NCBI RefSeq assembly: GCF_002104475.1
Contig: NZ_NBOF01000001.1
Location: 992,001-1,056,000 of the forward strand
From: Cognaticolwellia mytili
Lineage (GTDB): Bacteria; Pseudomonadota; Gammaproteobacteria; Enterobacterales; Alteromonadaceae
Length of the DNA: 64,000 nucleotides
Direction of reading: 5' to 3'
The position numbers and the translations under genes were made by a program. This document shows positions 1 to 10,057 of this stretch, one piece after another. The notes beneath the pieces are model-generated. The model made no database searches. It saw nothing but the letters and a program-made list of their open reading frames with translations, and had not been told where the DNA came from. The number at the start of each line of letters is the position of its first letter. Within the stretch, counting starts at the first letter, position 1.

Positions 1-748
1 CAACATTAATAGCTGTACCGGTAGTGTAACTCGATGCATCTGACACTAAATACAGTACCGTACCTGCCATTTCATCGGGTTGAGCAACACGCTTCATTGG
101 CACATGTGCCATGGCTTGCTCTAAAATTTTAGGATTGTTCACTAAGGTGGAGGCAAACTTAGTGTCTGTTGCACCTGGTAATAAGGCATTAACACGAATA
201 TTGAATGGCGCGCATTCTTTAGCAAAAGCTTTTGTCATCGAAATAACCGCCGCTTTCGTAATAGAATAAATACCTTGGAAGTCACCAGGTATCACACCAT
301 TAATAGAAGCGACATTGACAATGCTGCCACCATCACTTTCTCTCATTAACTTAGCGCCTAGTGTCGACATAAAGAAATAGCCACGAATATTGACATCAAC
401 CGTTTTTTGAAAGGCACTTAAGTCAGTATCTAAAATATGACCAAAATACGGGTTAGCGGCGGCATTATTCACTAAAATATCTAGCTTGCCGTGTTGCTCG
501 GCAATACTGGCAAAAATAGCATCAATTTGATCCATTTCTCCGATATGACAAGCTATCGCTTGCGCACTGCCGCCTGCTTTCGTTATATCATCAACAACAG
601 CTTGGCAGCCTGCAATTTTTCGACTTGAAACAATAACGTGTGCGCCATGCTGAGCAAGTAACTTTGCAATACTTTCACCAATACCTCGGCTAGCGCCGGT
701 AACTAATGCGATTTTTCCTGATAAATCAAATAAATTGCCATTATTCAT
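1..748 (-). CDS. SDR family oxidoreductase (partial, 3' end off window)
   Basis: Short-chain dehydrogenase/reductase, NAD(P)-dependent and cytosolic. About 249 residues are visible, and translation runs off the left edge just after a typical C-terminal T-x-I-N-V stretch, so only a few residues are missing. The Rossmann motif TGASRGIG is near residue 17, NNAAAN follows in the middle, then the catalytic Ser region (SIVNVASING) and YSITK (YxxxK). The start is ATG at 748. The next gene upstream on the same strand (histidine phosphatase) ends 42 bp away, so the two are probably co-transcribed and divergent from the LysR gene. Substrate unknown; such SDRs beside these phosphatases are often linked to acyl-CoA metabolism, which is inference here. 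Confidence 0.9.
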   Translation of the reverse strand, partial: MNNGNLFDLSGKIALVTGASRGIGESIAKLLAQHGAHVIVSSRKIAGCQAVVDDITKAGGSAQAIACHIGEMDQIDAIFASIAEQHGKLDILVNNAAANPYFGHILDTDLSAFQKTVDVNIRGYFFMSTLGAKLMRESDGGSIVNVASINGVIPGDFQGIYSITKAAVISMTKAFAKECAPFNIRVNALLPGATDTKFASTLVNNPKILEQAMAHVPMKRVAQPDEMAGTVLYLVSDASSYTTGTAINV

Positions 749-790
749 GATATTCCCTACTTAAATTTTGGTTAATTTTTTAACAAGTGA

Positions 791-1525
791 CTATCTAAAG
801 GTAATCCAGTCATCGCCTGCTTGTTCCAAATGACTATAGTTATTCAAATAATCAACACTAAGCATGTTTTCAGAAAATAGCAGTTTAGTTACACTAGTGT
901 TTCTAGCCTGCTGATTAATTTCTAATGCTTGTTGATCACTGAGTTTTAATATGTGCTGAACGATCACTGAAATCGTACCGCCAGAAGTAAAAACTAAGAT
1001 GTCTTTTGATTTTTTAAGCTCGTTGCCCTCAGCGTTAACCTTACGTTTATTGGCAAGCTCCTGAGCAATAATATCGTGCAGTGCTCTTATGCAGCGTGTT
1101 TTAAATTCAAGCCAGCTTTCTTTATATTCTTGGTCTTTATCACCCGAAACCCAACGATTAAGCGCTTGAGAAAATTCTTTTTGAAAGGTTTTGTTTGGCT
1201 CTTTAAGTTGATTAATTTCTTCGCTCATTTTGGTCAGGTCTTGCCATTGAGCTTGATAGTTTTTTAAGATATCAACATGGTCAAACTCATTAAAACCAGA
1301 ATGAATAATCATTGGTGTAGCAGTACCTTGATAGCCTTCTTTAAAGCTAGATAAAGTTTGGCTGTGACGTAATAAGTCACCTGAATAAAATTTACTCGGA
1401 TTAGCTCGCGCACGCCAATACTGACCTAGCAACTCAGCCTGTTTGCTACCTTTTTCGGATAACTGATCATAGTCAGCACTACCAAAAGATGCCTGGCCAT
1501 GACGAATCAAATAAATTGCTGCCAT
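791..1525 (-). CDS. histidine phosphatase family protein
   Basis: 244-residue member of the histidine phosphatase (phosphoglycerate mutase-like) superfamily. The signature LIRHGQASFG at residues 6-15 supplies the catalytic RHG, and a later TSGGT segment fits the second-His/phosphate pocket region in this branch. There is no signal peptide, so it is probably a cytosolic phosphatase. The substrate cannot be named. It lies 42 bp upstream of the SDR gene on the same strand and 336 bp from the divergent LysR gene, which suggests a two-gene or longer operon leaving the window to the left. Confidence 0.85.
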   Translation of the reverse strand: MAAIYLIRHGQASFGSADYDQLSEKGSKQAELLGQYWRARANPSKFYSGDLLRHSQTLSSFKEGYQGTATPMIIHSGFNEFDHVDILKNYQAQWQDLTKMSEEINQLKEPNKTFQKEFSQALNRWVSGDKDQEYKESWLEFKTRCIRALHDIIAQELANKRKVNAEGNELKKSKDILVFTSGGTISVIVQHILKLSDQQALEINQQARNTSVTKLLFSENMLSVDYLNNYSHLEQAGDDWITFR

Positions 1526-1861
1526 TGCTACTGCTCAGCCTTAATATAAAATATCGAGCTCAACAAGGAAGGTATAAACCTGTCGTTGAATTGGCTTTTA
1601 GTTATTGTTTTTATTTCGAAAACAACCATATTGCCTCCTTAGCTCTGTTTTAAATAACTACCACTTTTATATAGCAAGTACGGTAGTTCGAATGTACTTG
1701 ACTATGCTAAGCCTAGCATCTAAATTAAACAAATGAATAGTTCTAATACCCTACTATTTGTATTTTAAATAGTACCTGTTGAGATATGTGCTGAGGTATG
1801 TGTTAATTGCTCTGATGTTTAACTTCAGACCTTGTGATAAAAAGAATGTAATGGAGTAAGT
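1526..1861. other. divergent intergenic region (histidine phosphatase / lysR)
   Basis: AT-rich 336-bp spacer between the minus-strand phosphatase-SDR pair and the plus-strand LysR gene. LysR regulators commonly bind in such divergent spacers, but no clear T-N11-A dyad can be assigned by eye. A weak ribosome-binding sequence (AATGGAG) precedes the LysR ATG. No ORF or RNA gene is supported here. Confidence 0.5.
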
Positions 1862-2767
1862 ATGAAAATTGATTTGAATTTGTTTGTGGTCTTTGATGCC
1901 ATATATTGTGAAGGCAATATCACCAAAGCCGCATCGGTATTGAATTTATCACAACCAGCAGTCAGCCATTCTTTAGGTAAATTACGTACTTACTTTGACG
2001 ATGCCTTGTTTATTCGACAGGGTAATGAAATGAGGCCGACCCCAGTTGCAAAAAATGTTATTGACGATGTAAGAGAAGCACTACATCAATTACAAGTTTG
2101 TTTGGTACAGTCACGACAATTTGAACCATTAACCTCTCGGAAGAACTTTTCACTTTCACTGCACGGCTCATTAGAGCCCTACTATTTACCCATACTGCAA
2201 GAAAGCTTGTCGGTAGAATCTCCAGCAATAAACTTGCGAAGTAATAGACGAGTGAGGCGAAGTGAGCTAGAAAACAAATTAGCCAGCGGCGATATAGACT
2301 TAGCGATTGATGCGCTGATCCCCGTCAGCAATAATATTTTGCACACGCAATTAGAGCTCGACCAATTGGTTGTTGTCGCGCGCAATAACCACCCAGCTAT
2401 TAAAGACAAGCTCGATTTGGAAACTTACCTTAGCTTAGATCATGTATTGGTGTCATCTAGATCAACAGGCCCTGGTTTGGAAGATTTTGAATTATCTCGC
2501 ATTGGTTTACATCGTAAAATATCATTGCGATGTCAGCATGCATTATCAGCCTGTCGAGTAATTATAAGTAATGATATGCTACTTACATTGCCAAAAACAG
2601 CCGCAAAAATGTATAGTGAAATGCTCGATATCACTACCTATCCTATGCCTGTTGAATTGCCTGGAATTGATGTTCATTTGTACTGGCACGTTAATGTTGA
2701 CAAAGAACCTGCAAATAAGTGGTTGAGAAATAAAATGATCATAGCGGCTTCAAATACAAAGGTTTAA
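1862..2767 (+). CDS. LysR family transcriptional regulator
   Basis: 301-residue LysR-type regulator of normal family length. The N-terminal winged helix-turn-helix covers about residues 4-62, with the typical stretch ITKAASVLNLSQPAVSHSLG and then LFIRQG and MRPTPVA. The rest is a periplasmic-binding-like co-inducer domain (about 90-295). The ATG at 1862 follows an AATGGAG ribosome-binding sequence. It is divergent from the phosphatase-SDR pair and probably controls it, as is common for this family; the inducer cannot be read from the sequence. Confidence 0.92.
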   Translation: MKIDLNLFVVFDAIYCEGNITKAASVLNLSQPAVSHSLGKLRTYFDDALFIRQGNEMRPTPVAKNVIDDVREALHQLQVCLVQSRQFEPLTSRKNFSLSLHGSLEPYYLPILQESLSVESPAINLRSNRRVRRSELENKLASGDIDLAIDALIPVSNNILHTQLELDQLVVVARNNHPAIKDKLDLETYLSLDHVLVSSRSTGPGLEDFELSRIGLHRKISLRCQHALSACRVIISNDMLLTLPKTAAKMYSEMLDITTYPMPVELPGIDVHLYWHVNVDKEPANKWLRNKMIIAASNTKV

Positions 2768-3021
2768 TGATAGCTCACAGCGCATTTTCCATGCCCTCTA
2801 TGTATATAATTATCACTATATGCGGAAAACGTTTGCTACTAAATTTTTAATTCTCGTTAAGCGAACAGTTTGATATAATTACTATCTATCATAAATTATA
2901 TCAAACATGGTTTGGGGATTTATTTCCTAGCAAAATGCCGTAGTTTCTAAAGTTTTCTGCTACATTTAACTTTATAAAAAAATAACTTTTAACAGTCATC
3001 AATTTAGACGAGTAATTCTTA

Positions 3022-5646
3022 TTGCAATTTTTCAATACCTGTAAATGGCTTTTTACTGCATTAATTTCTGTCACATTATTAGTCATTGTTGTCTACTTTG
3101 TGAACATGCTAAATACCATTGACCTGAAAAACATCACTGAAAAAAATAGTCATTTTAGTATCGTCAGCAGTTACTATATTGATACGGAAACTGCTTCTAA
3201 TGCTAATAATGTTTTACATAATGCAAAATTCTTCAACAGCGAACTTAATAGCATTCCTTACGCATTAGCGAACCAAAGTTACTGGATAAAATTAGCATTA
3301 CATTATCCTGTTAACGATAAATCGTTATCTAGAGCTACTGGCAAGGAAGTACAAGCAGATAACTTTATACAACAAACGCCTTCGAATAAAATTATTTTGA
3401 TGGCTGAACACAGCATGTTACAAGCATTTGATGTTTATAGTATCGATGCTTTAACATCAGCAAAGTTAATTTATTCTCAATCAGCTCAAAAGTTGACTAG
3501 TTCTCAACAGGTCTACCCTTCCACTGTTCTAAAATTAAATTCATTTGGACACAACGAGTTTTTAATTCATGTTAAAAACTCAGGTCCACCTAATATTCCA
3601 TTGCTATTGTTCAGCCCGAAAGACTTTGAGCAACGCTTAATGCTATCTCAATTGGTATATGGTGCATTTATTGGTATTTTGTTGATTATGGCAATATACA
3701 ATTTAGTATTATTTTTTGCCGCCAAAGATAAAGTGTATTTATTATATATTGGCTATTTATTATCGGCATTTACCGTTTTGTCATCACTAACCGGTTATGG
3801 CTATTTTTTATTTTCTAATACCGTGATGTTATGGCTCAACCAACATTTAATCTTTTTCGATTTCTTGCTGATTATTTTCTTATTATTATTTACTTTATAC
3901 TTTTTACGGTACGATCTTTTAAAGCACTGGGCATTTAAGTATTCAATTATTGCGGCTTCGTTTGTCGCTATAATTGCCATTTATTCACTTTCGTTAGATG
4001 AATTAGCACAAACCAAAGTATTTTTCTCACTACAGCCAGCTTTTTATATTATTGCGCTTTTCTTAATTCTCAATCGCTTTAAAAGAGATTTTTCTTGGGC
4101 GCGTTTTTATTTTATTTCTTGGCTGCCACTGCTCACTGGCGCAGTTATACAACCAATGGTTTTATTGAATAAGCTTGAATATAGCTTCTTAACTCGCAAT
4201 GCTTTTTTGTTTGCCGTAATGATTGAAGTCACCTTTATGGCATTTGCCCTAGCAGAGCGTATTCGTCGTAATGAAAAAGAGAAACTGAATATGATTGCTT
4301 ACCATCAAAGTAATCATTTGCCGAGAAAAACAAACTTAGATCATTGTATTTCACAATCAATAGCAAGCAACGTCGATAACCTAACAGTTATCGTGATTAA
4401 ACCAGAACAGTTTAAGCGTATTGATTTATACATTGATGAGCAAACTCGTATTAATTTTTTCCAGGGGTTAAATCGTAAGCTGTCATCTTTATTTCGCTTT
4501 AATGATGCAGTACTCAATATTACTGATCAACAAGAAAAACTATGTTTCTTAGAAAACAATTGCTTGGCTATGGTAGTTAATAATGATTTAAACCAACAAG
4601 ATATTTCACTTATTGTGCGCTCAATTCAAGGTGTCGCCAGTGAGGTTTTCTATCTAAAAGAATTAAAACTACCTTTATCTGCCTATGTTGGATTAGCAAG
4701 TTACCCTAAACATGGTAATTCGAGCGATAGCTTAGTCGAAAATGCCTCGCAGGCAGCAAATAACGCCGAATTGGAACAAAGTAAGTGGAGTTATTTTTCC
4801 TCTGAGAGGAATGAACAGTTACCGTCATCAATGCAATTGGCTATTGATTTACAGCAAGCAATATCACGCCAAGGTTTTGAGCTATACCATCAACCACAAA
4901 TTGACTTAAAAACCAACAAAGTCTGCAGCAGTGAATGTTTAATTCGGTGGAGCCATCCAACTCTTGGCTATGTTTCTCCAGAAGTATTTATCCCTATCGC
5001 TGAAGATTTCGGCTTAATGCCAACATTGACCTGTTGGGTTATAGCTACAGCATTACATCAGCAAGTTGAGCTAACTGCACAAACAGGCTTTAATCATATG
5101 GTATCGATCAACATCAGTGGTAAAGACTTAATCCAAGCAAACTTTATTAATAGCGTAATAGAGATAATAGATAATATTGATATTAAAGCTGAAAAAATTA
5201 TTTTTGAATTGACTGAATCAATTTCATTTGCTGAACACAGTGTTGCTATTTGCACGATAGAAAAGTTAATTGAGTTGGGTATCACTATCAGCATTGATGA
5301 TTTTGGTACGGGTTATTCATCAATGTCTCAAATTAGTCATTTACCATTTCAAGAGTTAAAAATTGACCGAGAGTTTGTTGAAAATGTTTGTAGTGATAAT
5401 AAACGCAGAGTTATTGCGGAAACTACGGTAAAAATGGCAAAAGGTTTAAGCTTAGAAGTAGTTGCTGAAGGCATTAGTAGTGCGTTAGATGAAGCAACAT
5501 TACGCCAATTTGGTTGTGACATAGGTCAGGGATATTATTATGCTAAACCTATGCCTCATACTGACTACATACACTGGTTAAATAACCTGACTAATGGCCA
5601 AATACCGCCTAGCCTAGAGGGTGACTTTATTCCAGCAGAAAAATAA
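3022..5646 (+). CDS. membrane EAL-domain c-di-GMP phosphodiesterase with 7TMR-DISM sensor
   Basis: 874-residue inner-membrane signalling protein. It has an N-terminal membrane helix (about 7-27), an extracytoplasmic 7TMR-DISM-type sensor (about 40-205), seven membrane helices (about 210-405), a degenerate GGDEF-like region (about 430-590, no GGDEF signature) and a C-terminal EAL domain (about 605-860). The EAL domain keeps ECLIRW (variant ExLxRW), the Asn in SINISG, FELTES, DDFGTG, LKIDREF, VVAEGI and QGYYY, so it should hydrolyse c-di-GMP. The degenerate GGDEF is probably regulatory. The longest frame starts at TTG; an ATG further in would delete the first helix, so the start is uncertain. 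Stand-alone, followed by a convergent ABC gene. Confidence 0.9.
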   Translation: MQFFNTCKWLFTALISVTLLVIVVYFVNMLNTIDLKNITEKNSHFSIVSSYYIDTETASNANNVLHNAKFFNSELNSIPYALANQSYWIKLALHYPVNDKSLSRATGKEVQADNFIQQTPSNKIILMAEHSMLQAFDVYSIDALTSAKLIYSQSAQKLTSSQQVYPSTVLKLNSFGHNEFLIHVKNSGPPNIPLLLFSPKDFEQRLMLSQLVYGAFIGILLIMAIYNLVLFFAAKDKVYLLYIGYLLSAFTVLSSLTGYGYFLFSNTVMLWLNQHLIFFDFLLIIFLLLFTLYFLRYDLLKHWAFKYSIIAASFVAIIAIYSLSLDELAQTKVFFSLQPAFYIIALFLILNRFKRDFSWARFYFISWLPLLTGAVIQPMVLLNKLEYSFLTRNAFLFAVMIEVTFMAFALAERIRRNEKEKLNMIAYHQSNHLPRKTNLDHCISQSIASNVDNLTVIVIKPEQFKRIDLYIDEQTRINFFQGLNRKLSSLFRFNDAVLNITDQQEKLCFLENNCLAMVVNNDLNQQDISLIVRSIQGVASEVFYLKELKLPLSAYVGLASYPKHGNSSDSLVENASQAANNAELEQSKWSYFSSERNEQLPSSMQLAIDLQQAISRQGFELYHQPQIDLKTNKVCSSECLIRWSHPTLGYVSPEVFIPIAEDFGLMPTLTCWVIATALHQQVELTAQTGFNHMVSINISGKDLIQANFINSVIEIIDNIDIKAEKIIFELTESISFAEHSVAICTIEKLIELGITISIDDFGTGYSSMSQISHLPFQELKIDREFVENVCSDNKRRVIAETTVKMAKGLSLEVVAEGISSALDEATLRQFGCDIGQGYYYAKPMPHTDYIHWLNNLTNGQIPPSLEGDFIPAEK

Positions 5647-5652
5647 CTGTGA

Positions 5653-6552
5653 TTAGAATAATTGATTCTCTAAGGTCTTTCCGTTTATTAATTGCGCATA
5701 AAGCCAAGAGTTTTTATCAAGCATTGTTAACAGTGCTATTTCAATAGCCACAGTGTTTTGTTGTGTATCTATTGATAATAAATACTCCCTATCTTGTGTG
5801 ACTGTTACATGAGTTACGCCTTGCATAGCCATCAATGAAGGTAAAAATTCTGGATATTCTTGCTTCATTCTTAAAGTAATGAATCTGTTACTTTCTTTTG
5901 AATTTAAATCAGTATGTTGCTTTAATTGGCCTGACTCTAAGTAAAGTACCTGATCACACAAACGCTCTAATTCACTTAAATCATGGGAACTAAGAATAAA
6001 ATTAACATCGTTAGCATGCTCAGCAACAATGGCTCTAATTTCTTTTGCATTTATTGGATCTAACCCCGCAGTAGCCTCATCTAGCATAACTATTTCAGGC
6101 GCCCCCAACAGCGCTTGTGCAATTGTTGCACGTTTACGCATGCCATGAGAAAGCTCACTCGGTCGACTATTAGCAGCATCTTCTAGCCCCACCATCGCAA
6201 TTACTCGCTGGGTATCCTTTAAAGCTAGTTTTTTACTCATACCTTGCAAGCGTGCATAAAAAGTTAGCTGCCTAGCAATTGAAAAACGTGGGTCTAATTG
6301 GGCATCTTGAGGCAAAGCAGACAATCGCCCAAACAAAGCAGAGTTAGCTGGTTTGTGACCCAATATTTTAATACTACCAGACGTTGGTTGAATGTAACCA
6401 CATAGCAAACTAAATAATGTTGTTTTTCCAGCGCCGTTAGGTCCAACAAGTGCAACCGGTGCCCCCTGATTTAAGGAGAAGTTAACACCTTGTAATGCTT
6501 GTTTATCGCCATAGCGCTTACAGACATTTTCAACTTCAATAATTAAACTCAT
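5653..6552 (-). CDS. ABC transporter ATP-binding protein
   Basis: 299-residue ABC ATPase of the ABC-2 exporter type. Walker A is GPNGAGKTT (about residue 38). The signature region reads LSHGMRKRATIAQAL (LSGGQ variant with HG), followed by Walker B IVMLDEAT and the H-loop SSHDL. A C-terminal extension of about 80 residues follows the nucleotide-binding domain, as in NosF/CcmA-like ATPases. It overlaps the upstream permease gene by 4 bp (ATGA), implying translational coupling. The exported substrate is unknown. Its stop lies 6 bp from the convergent EAL gene. Confidence 0.9.
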   Translation of the reverse strand: MSLIIEVENVCKRYGDKQALQGVNFSLNQGAPVALVGPNGAGKTTLFSLLCGYIQPTSGSIKILGHKPANSALFGRLSALPQDAQLDPRFSIARQLTFYARLQGMSKKLALKDTQRVIAMVGLEDAANSRPSELSHGMRKRATIAQALLGAPEIVMLDEATAGLDPINAKEIRAIVAEHANDVNFILSSHDLSELERLCDQVLYLESGQLKQHTDLNSKESNRFITLRMKQEYPEFLPSLMAMQGVTHVTVTQDREYLLSIDTQQNTVAIEIALLTMLDKNSWLYAQLINGKTLENQLF

Positions 6553-7400
6553 ATTGCAGTCCTCTTCATAAGTAAGTGACTACCTGTAAGTAACACGACA
6601 GTTTGGATTAATGGCAGAATATAATGGCTTCCATCTAAGCCATTTTGAGACAAAATACTATTTATTTGACCACCAGGAAATATCAAACTTAAGTAAAATT
6701 CTCGCCCGAGTTGGTATTTTATAAAAGTGATAATTAATGGCCCTAAACCAAAAAATAACGTCGCCACGACTATCGCCATTCTTGCTGAGCTGACTATGAT
6801 ATTTAATAACGACATTAACGCAATAAATGGCATAACAACGATCAATAATTCGAATGCAAGTTTTGCACCTATGAGCACGCTTTCTCCAAAGAGTGCAATA
6901 TCACGTACGCTTGCCAAAATAGCCGTAGCTGCAATTGTTAACATTATAAGTATCGAAACTATCAATAATTGACCTAAATAGCGCCCTGCTATCAATTCTA
7001 ATCGAGTAGAGCGCAATGTTATAAACCTTAAAGTGCCTCGTTGTTTATCAGAACAAATTTGATCGCTGCAAGCTAAAACTGAGAAAATAGGGAAAAAGTA
7101 AACAGCAACAAGCCAATAAATAGCGTATTCAGACACCGGCCAATCCAGTAAAGCAGATAAGCCAAGTGCACCAAATAGCTGATGAGCCATACTTTCAAAG
7201 GTGTTAGACGTGACAATAGATGCAGCCGAGCCAACAAAATGATAAAGAATGATAAACCAAATCGTGGCAAACGCGAGTAACGCCAGTAATCCACGTTTAG
7301 TGTTAAACAAGCGAATCATTTCAAAAAGAATGATATTAGATAATCTGGAAAGGTTTATATTCAATCGGCACCAATAATAAGCTACTGTTTTGAATACCAT
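6549..7400 (-). CDS. ABC-2 type transporter permease
   Basis: 283-residue integral membrane protein with about six hydrophobic helices and no soluble domain, typical of ABC-2/NosY-like permeases. It contains a short cytoplasmic segment SDKQRGTLRFITLRSTR, which resembles the conserved coupling region of these permeases. It is the first gene of a two-gene unit with the ATPase, overlapping it by 4 bp. The start could also be the internal Met of MIRLFNTKRG, which is the more typical N-terminus for the family, so the first 27 residues are doubtful. Confidence 0.85.
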   Translation of the reverse strand: MVFKTVAYYWCRLNINLSRLSNIILFEMIRLFNTKRGLLALLAFATIWFIILYHFVGSAASIVTSNTFESMAHQLFGALGLSALLDWPVSEYAIYWLVAVYFFPIFSVLACSDQICSDKQRGTLRFITLRSTRLELIAGRYLGQLLIVSILIMLTIAATAILASVRDIALFGESVLIGAKLAFELLIVVMPFIALMSLLNIIVSSARMAIVVATLFFGLGPLIITFIKYQLGREFYLSLIFPGGQINSILSQNGLDGSHYILPLIQTVVLLTGSHLLMKRTAI

Positions 7401-7528
7401 AAAAGGAAAGCCAACAAAAAGCGAGCTTTATCCTATAGAGCCGTTAGTTTTTTAAACGAGTACAAAGCTTGCTGTAAGAATGTTAAATTCTAATACAGCA
7501 AGTTTATAATCAAAGGTGTTTTTTAAAA

Positions 7529-9934
7529 CTAAATAACAAACTCTATTCTTGATCTTGCTTCTTTTGACGTATCAATTTGCGGCGTACAAAGTAAAAGCTT
7601 TGCCGAGGTAACATTTAGTTTTTCTACCATATAATCTTTGAACAATTCTACACGCTGTTGCGAAATAGCTTTTAGGCGTTCAACATTGTCTGGTAGATGA
7701 GCTTCTTCAGCACTTGTTGCTGCAATATCAGCAGGCGTTGCAATTGCGCATAACTTAACATTTATATCTGACTGGTCTTCTAACATGACTGACATTTGAC
7801 GACTAAATTCAAGCTGTTCAGTGCTCAATTCAACTTGCTTGGGCAGATAATTTAAATCATTAATGCGTAGCTTTAACGCATACTCTCCTGCCGCCATCGC
7901 TACTTTCATTACACTTGCATAAGGTACAAAAGTTGTGATTAAGTACTCTTTTGCAGCTGACATAGTTGCTTGTTTAACAAGTAAAGTTATAAAACCGGAA
8001 AAGCCAAACGAAGGTGAACTTGTATCTCCTGATAAAGGAACAGAAAGTTCTACATTGCCATCTGAATCTTTTAACATCCCTAATGCGACATTAAACGGTA
8101 CACTCGTTTGATCCGTTACTGTACCTGATTCATGATCGTCAGCAGCAGTAAACTCTACTCCTCGAAGTAATAAATCAACATCACCATTTATTTCGCTACC
8201 ATCAAGGCCTGCCTTTATTTTAACATCCAGTTGTCCACTTTCAATTTCATACTTCAAGGCATTTTTTATGTAACTTGAAATACCAGGTAAACTAACTTCT
8301 TTAATCACCGCATTCATATTAAAACTTTGTTTTTCCGCAAAAGGCTGTCCACTGCCGCTAACAACAAAGTTTGCATATTTATCACTCTTACCTTGTAAAT
8401 TAAACAGACTCTCAAGCTCTGGTTTGGCAGTATTTATATCTTTCAATGATAAAGTATTAATTTGAACGTTGCGCTGATAGTGAGGTTTAACACTGCTGTC
8501 TTTAAAATCAATTACTGCGTCATCAAGTAACTTGAACTCACCTAAGCTAAATGCAAATTCAGACCCGTCACTTTCTTTAACTTCGGTGTTAGCAAGGGTG
8601 CTTTCTTCTTCACTGTCCTTTTCATCAACTAGTGCTTGAGTATCAGCTGTCGATGCTTGAGTTTCATTTAACGAGATGAGTGTTGCTAACTTTTTATTCT
8701 CATCTAGTAATAAATTACTGACTAAACCAGAAAGCGTAATATCTTGAATTGAAACGCTATTGGGCTTGTAGCCGATATCATTAATAGCAAGCTGTTTAAA
8801 TGATGCTAATGCGGGTAAATCATTCATAGAATGTTGAGAAAACACGCCGTCACTCACATTCAGGGTATTAATTGCTACATTAGGAATATCTTCAGCAACG
8901 GTTAACGAAACACCTTCAACGGCAATATCTTCAATTTTGACTAATTGTTCATTACCAGTAATTGTTTTTACTAAAACCCCATTAGTTTTGCTAACTATGC
9001 TAGCTGCAATGTTAGCAGGTGTTTCAGCTATCAAAGTCACTAATAAATCATCACTTTGTACTTGTTGACTAGCAATATCAACAGAGAAATTGCCTTGTTC
9101 AACGTGGAAATTATTAATGGAAAGTAATAAGCTATCAACATTTATCATTGTGCTGTCTGATGATAATTTAACACTTAATTTATTAGAGTAGCTCAGCTCG
9201 CCATTCAACGCTTTTAATGTTTCAGGCATAAAGCCTTGAGCATGGTTTAATAAGAACTCATCTACATTCAAAGCAACGTCAATCAAACCTTGTTGCTCTA
9301 TTAACTTAGCATTTACCTCTAAACGTATAGGTGCGTCATTAATTTTACTCATTAACAATAGCTGTAAATCTTGTTCTTTCTGGGATAGCAATATGTCTTC
9401 AATCGACAAGGAGTTTAATTGAATATGATGGTTTTTATCTAAATGTTCTAATTCAACAGTCGCGTTGTTTAAGTCAAAGTTAGGAATAACAAGCTTATAG
9501 GGAGATTCTGAGTTTTCATTTTCTACTACTTGTTCCGAATCGCTTTCAGCTTCACCATTTATTAATTCGAAACCAGCAACAGTTAGAGAGGTATTCTTAG
9601 CAACAACGGGAATATAAACACCATCAACTTCAAACTCAGCAATATAAATGGTATCGAAGAGCAGCTGATATAAATGTATCTCTGCGTTAAGGTTTTCTAA
9701 TTTTAATACCGTTCCTTTTTCTTTAAGTTGAAGCTCTAAGTCACTAATACTAAGGCGAGCCATAAATGGGTTATAACGAATACTAGAGCTCGATACAATA
9801 GAGTACCCTTTAGGTAAGCCATGGTTATTAATCACATAATTGGCGATTACTGGTGAAAGTAACCAGATCAAACAATAAAGAACGAAAACTGTGATGGCGA
9901 TAATTTTTATTAAATTTTTGAGATGGCGTCTCAT
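7529..9934 (-). CDS. DUF748 (AsmA-like) domain-containing protein
   Basis: 801-residue protein with one N-terminal membrane helix (about 10-32) followed by a large, beta-rich, repetitive periplasmic body rich in Leu/Ser/Asn/Asp. This is the architecture of DUF748/AsmA-like proteins. An acidic low-complexity linker lies around residues 430-470. The C-terminal region (LCAIATPADIAA..., then a LKAISQQRVELFKDYM helix) matches the tail of DUF748 proteins. The family is thought to act in envelope lipid homeostasis or outer-membrane assembly; this is by analogy only. No obvious operon partner: the neighbours on both sides are more than 100 bp away. Confidence 0.75.
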   Translation of the reverse strand: MRRHLKNLIKIIAITVFVLYCLIWLLSPVIANYVINNHGLPKGYSIVSSSSIRYNPFMARLSISDLELQLKEKGTVLKLENLNAEIHLYQLLFDTIYIAEFEVDGVYIPVVAKNTSLTVAGFELINGEAESDSEQVVENENSESPYKLVIPNFDLNNATVELEHLDKNHHIQLNSLSIEDILLSQKEQDLQLLLMSKINDAPIRLEVNAKLIEQQGLIDVALNVDEFLLNHAQGFMPETLKALNGELSYSNKLSVKLSSDSTMINVDSLLLSINNFHVEQGNFSVDIASQQVQSDDLLVTLIAETPANIAASIVSKTNGVLVKTITGNEQLVKIEDIAVEGVSLTVAEDIPNVAINTLNVSDGVFSQHSMNDLPALASFKQLAINDIGYKPNSVSIQDITLSGLVSNLLLDENKKLATLISLNETQASTADTQALVDEKDSEEESTLANTEVKESDGSEFAFSLGEFKLLDDAVIDFKDSSVKPHYQRNVQINTLSLKDINTAKPELESLFNLQGKSDKYANFVVSGSGQPFAEKQSFNMNAVIKEVSLPGISSYIKNALKYEIESGQLDVKIKAGLDGSEINGDVDLLLRGVEFTAADDHESGTVTDQTSVPFNVALGMLKDSDGNVELSVPLSGDTSSPSFGFSGFITLLVKQATMSAAKEYLITTFVPYASVMKVAMAAGEYALKLRINDLNYLPKQVELSTEQLEFSRQMSVMLEDQSDINVKLCAIATPADIAATSAEEAHLPDNVERLKAISQQRVELFKDYMVEKLNVTSAKLLLCTPQIDTSKEARSRIEFVI

Positions 9935-10057
9935 CGTATATTCCTATACTTTACTGTGATTAGATTATTTGATATTTCAATAGAAGCTTAACAAAATAAA
10001 GAGTAAAAAAATGGACCATAGTAATACTTACTCTGGTCCAAAAGTTATTAATAGAGT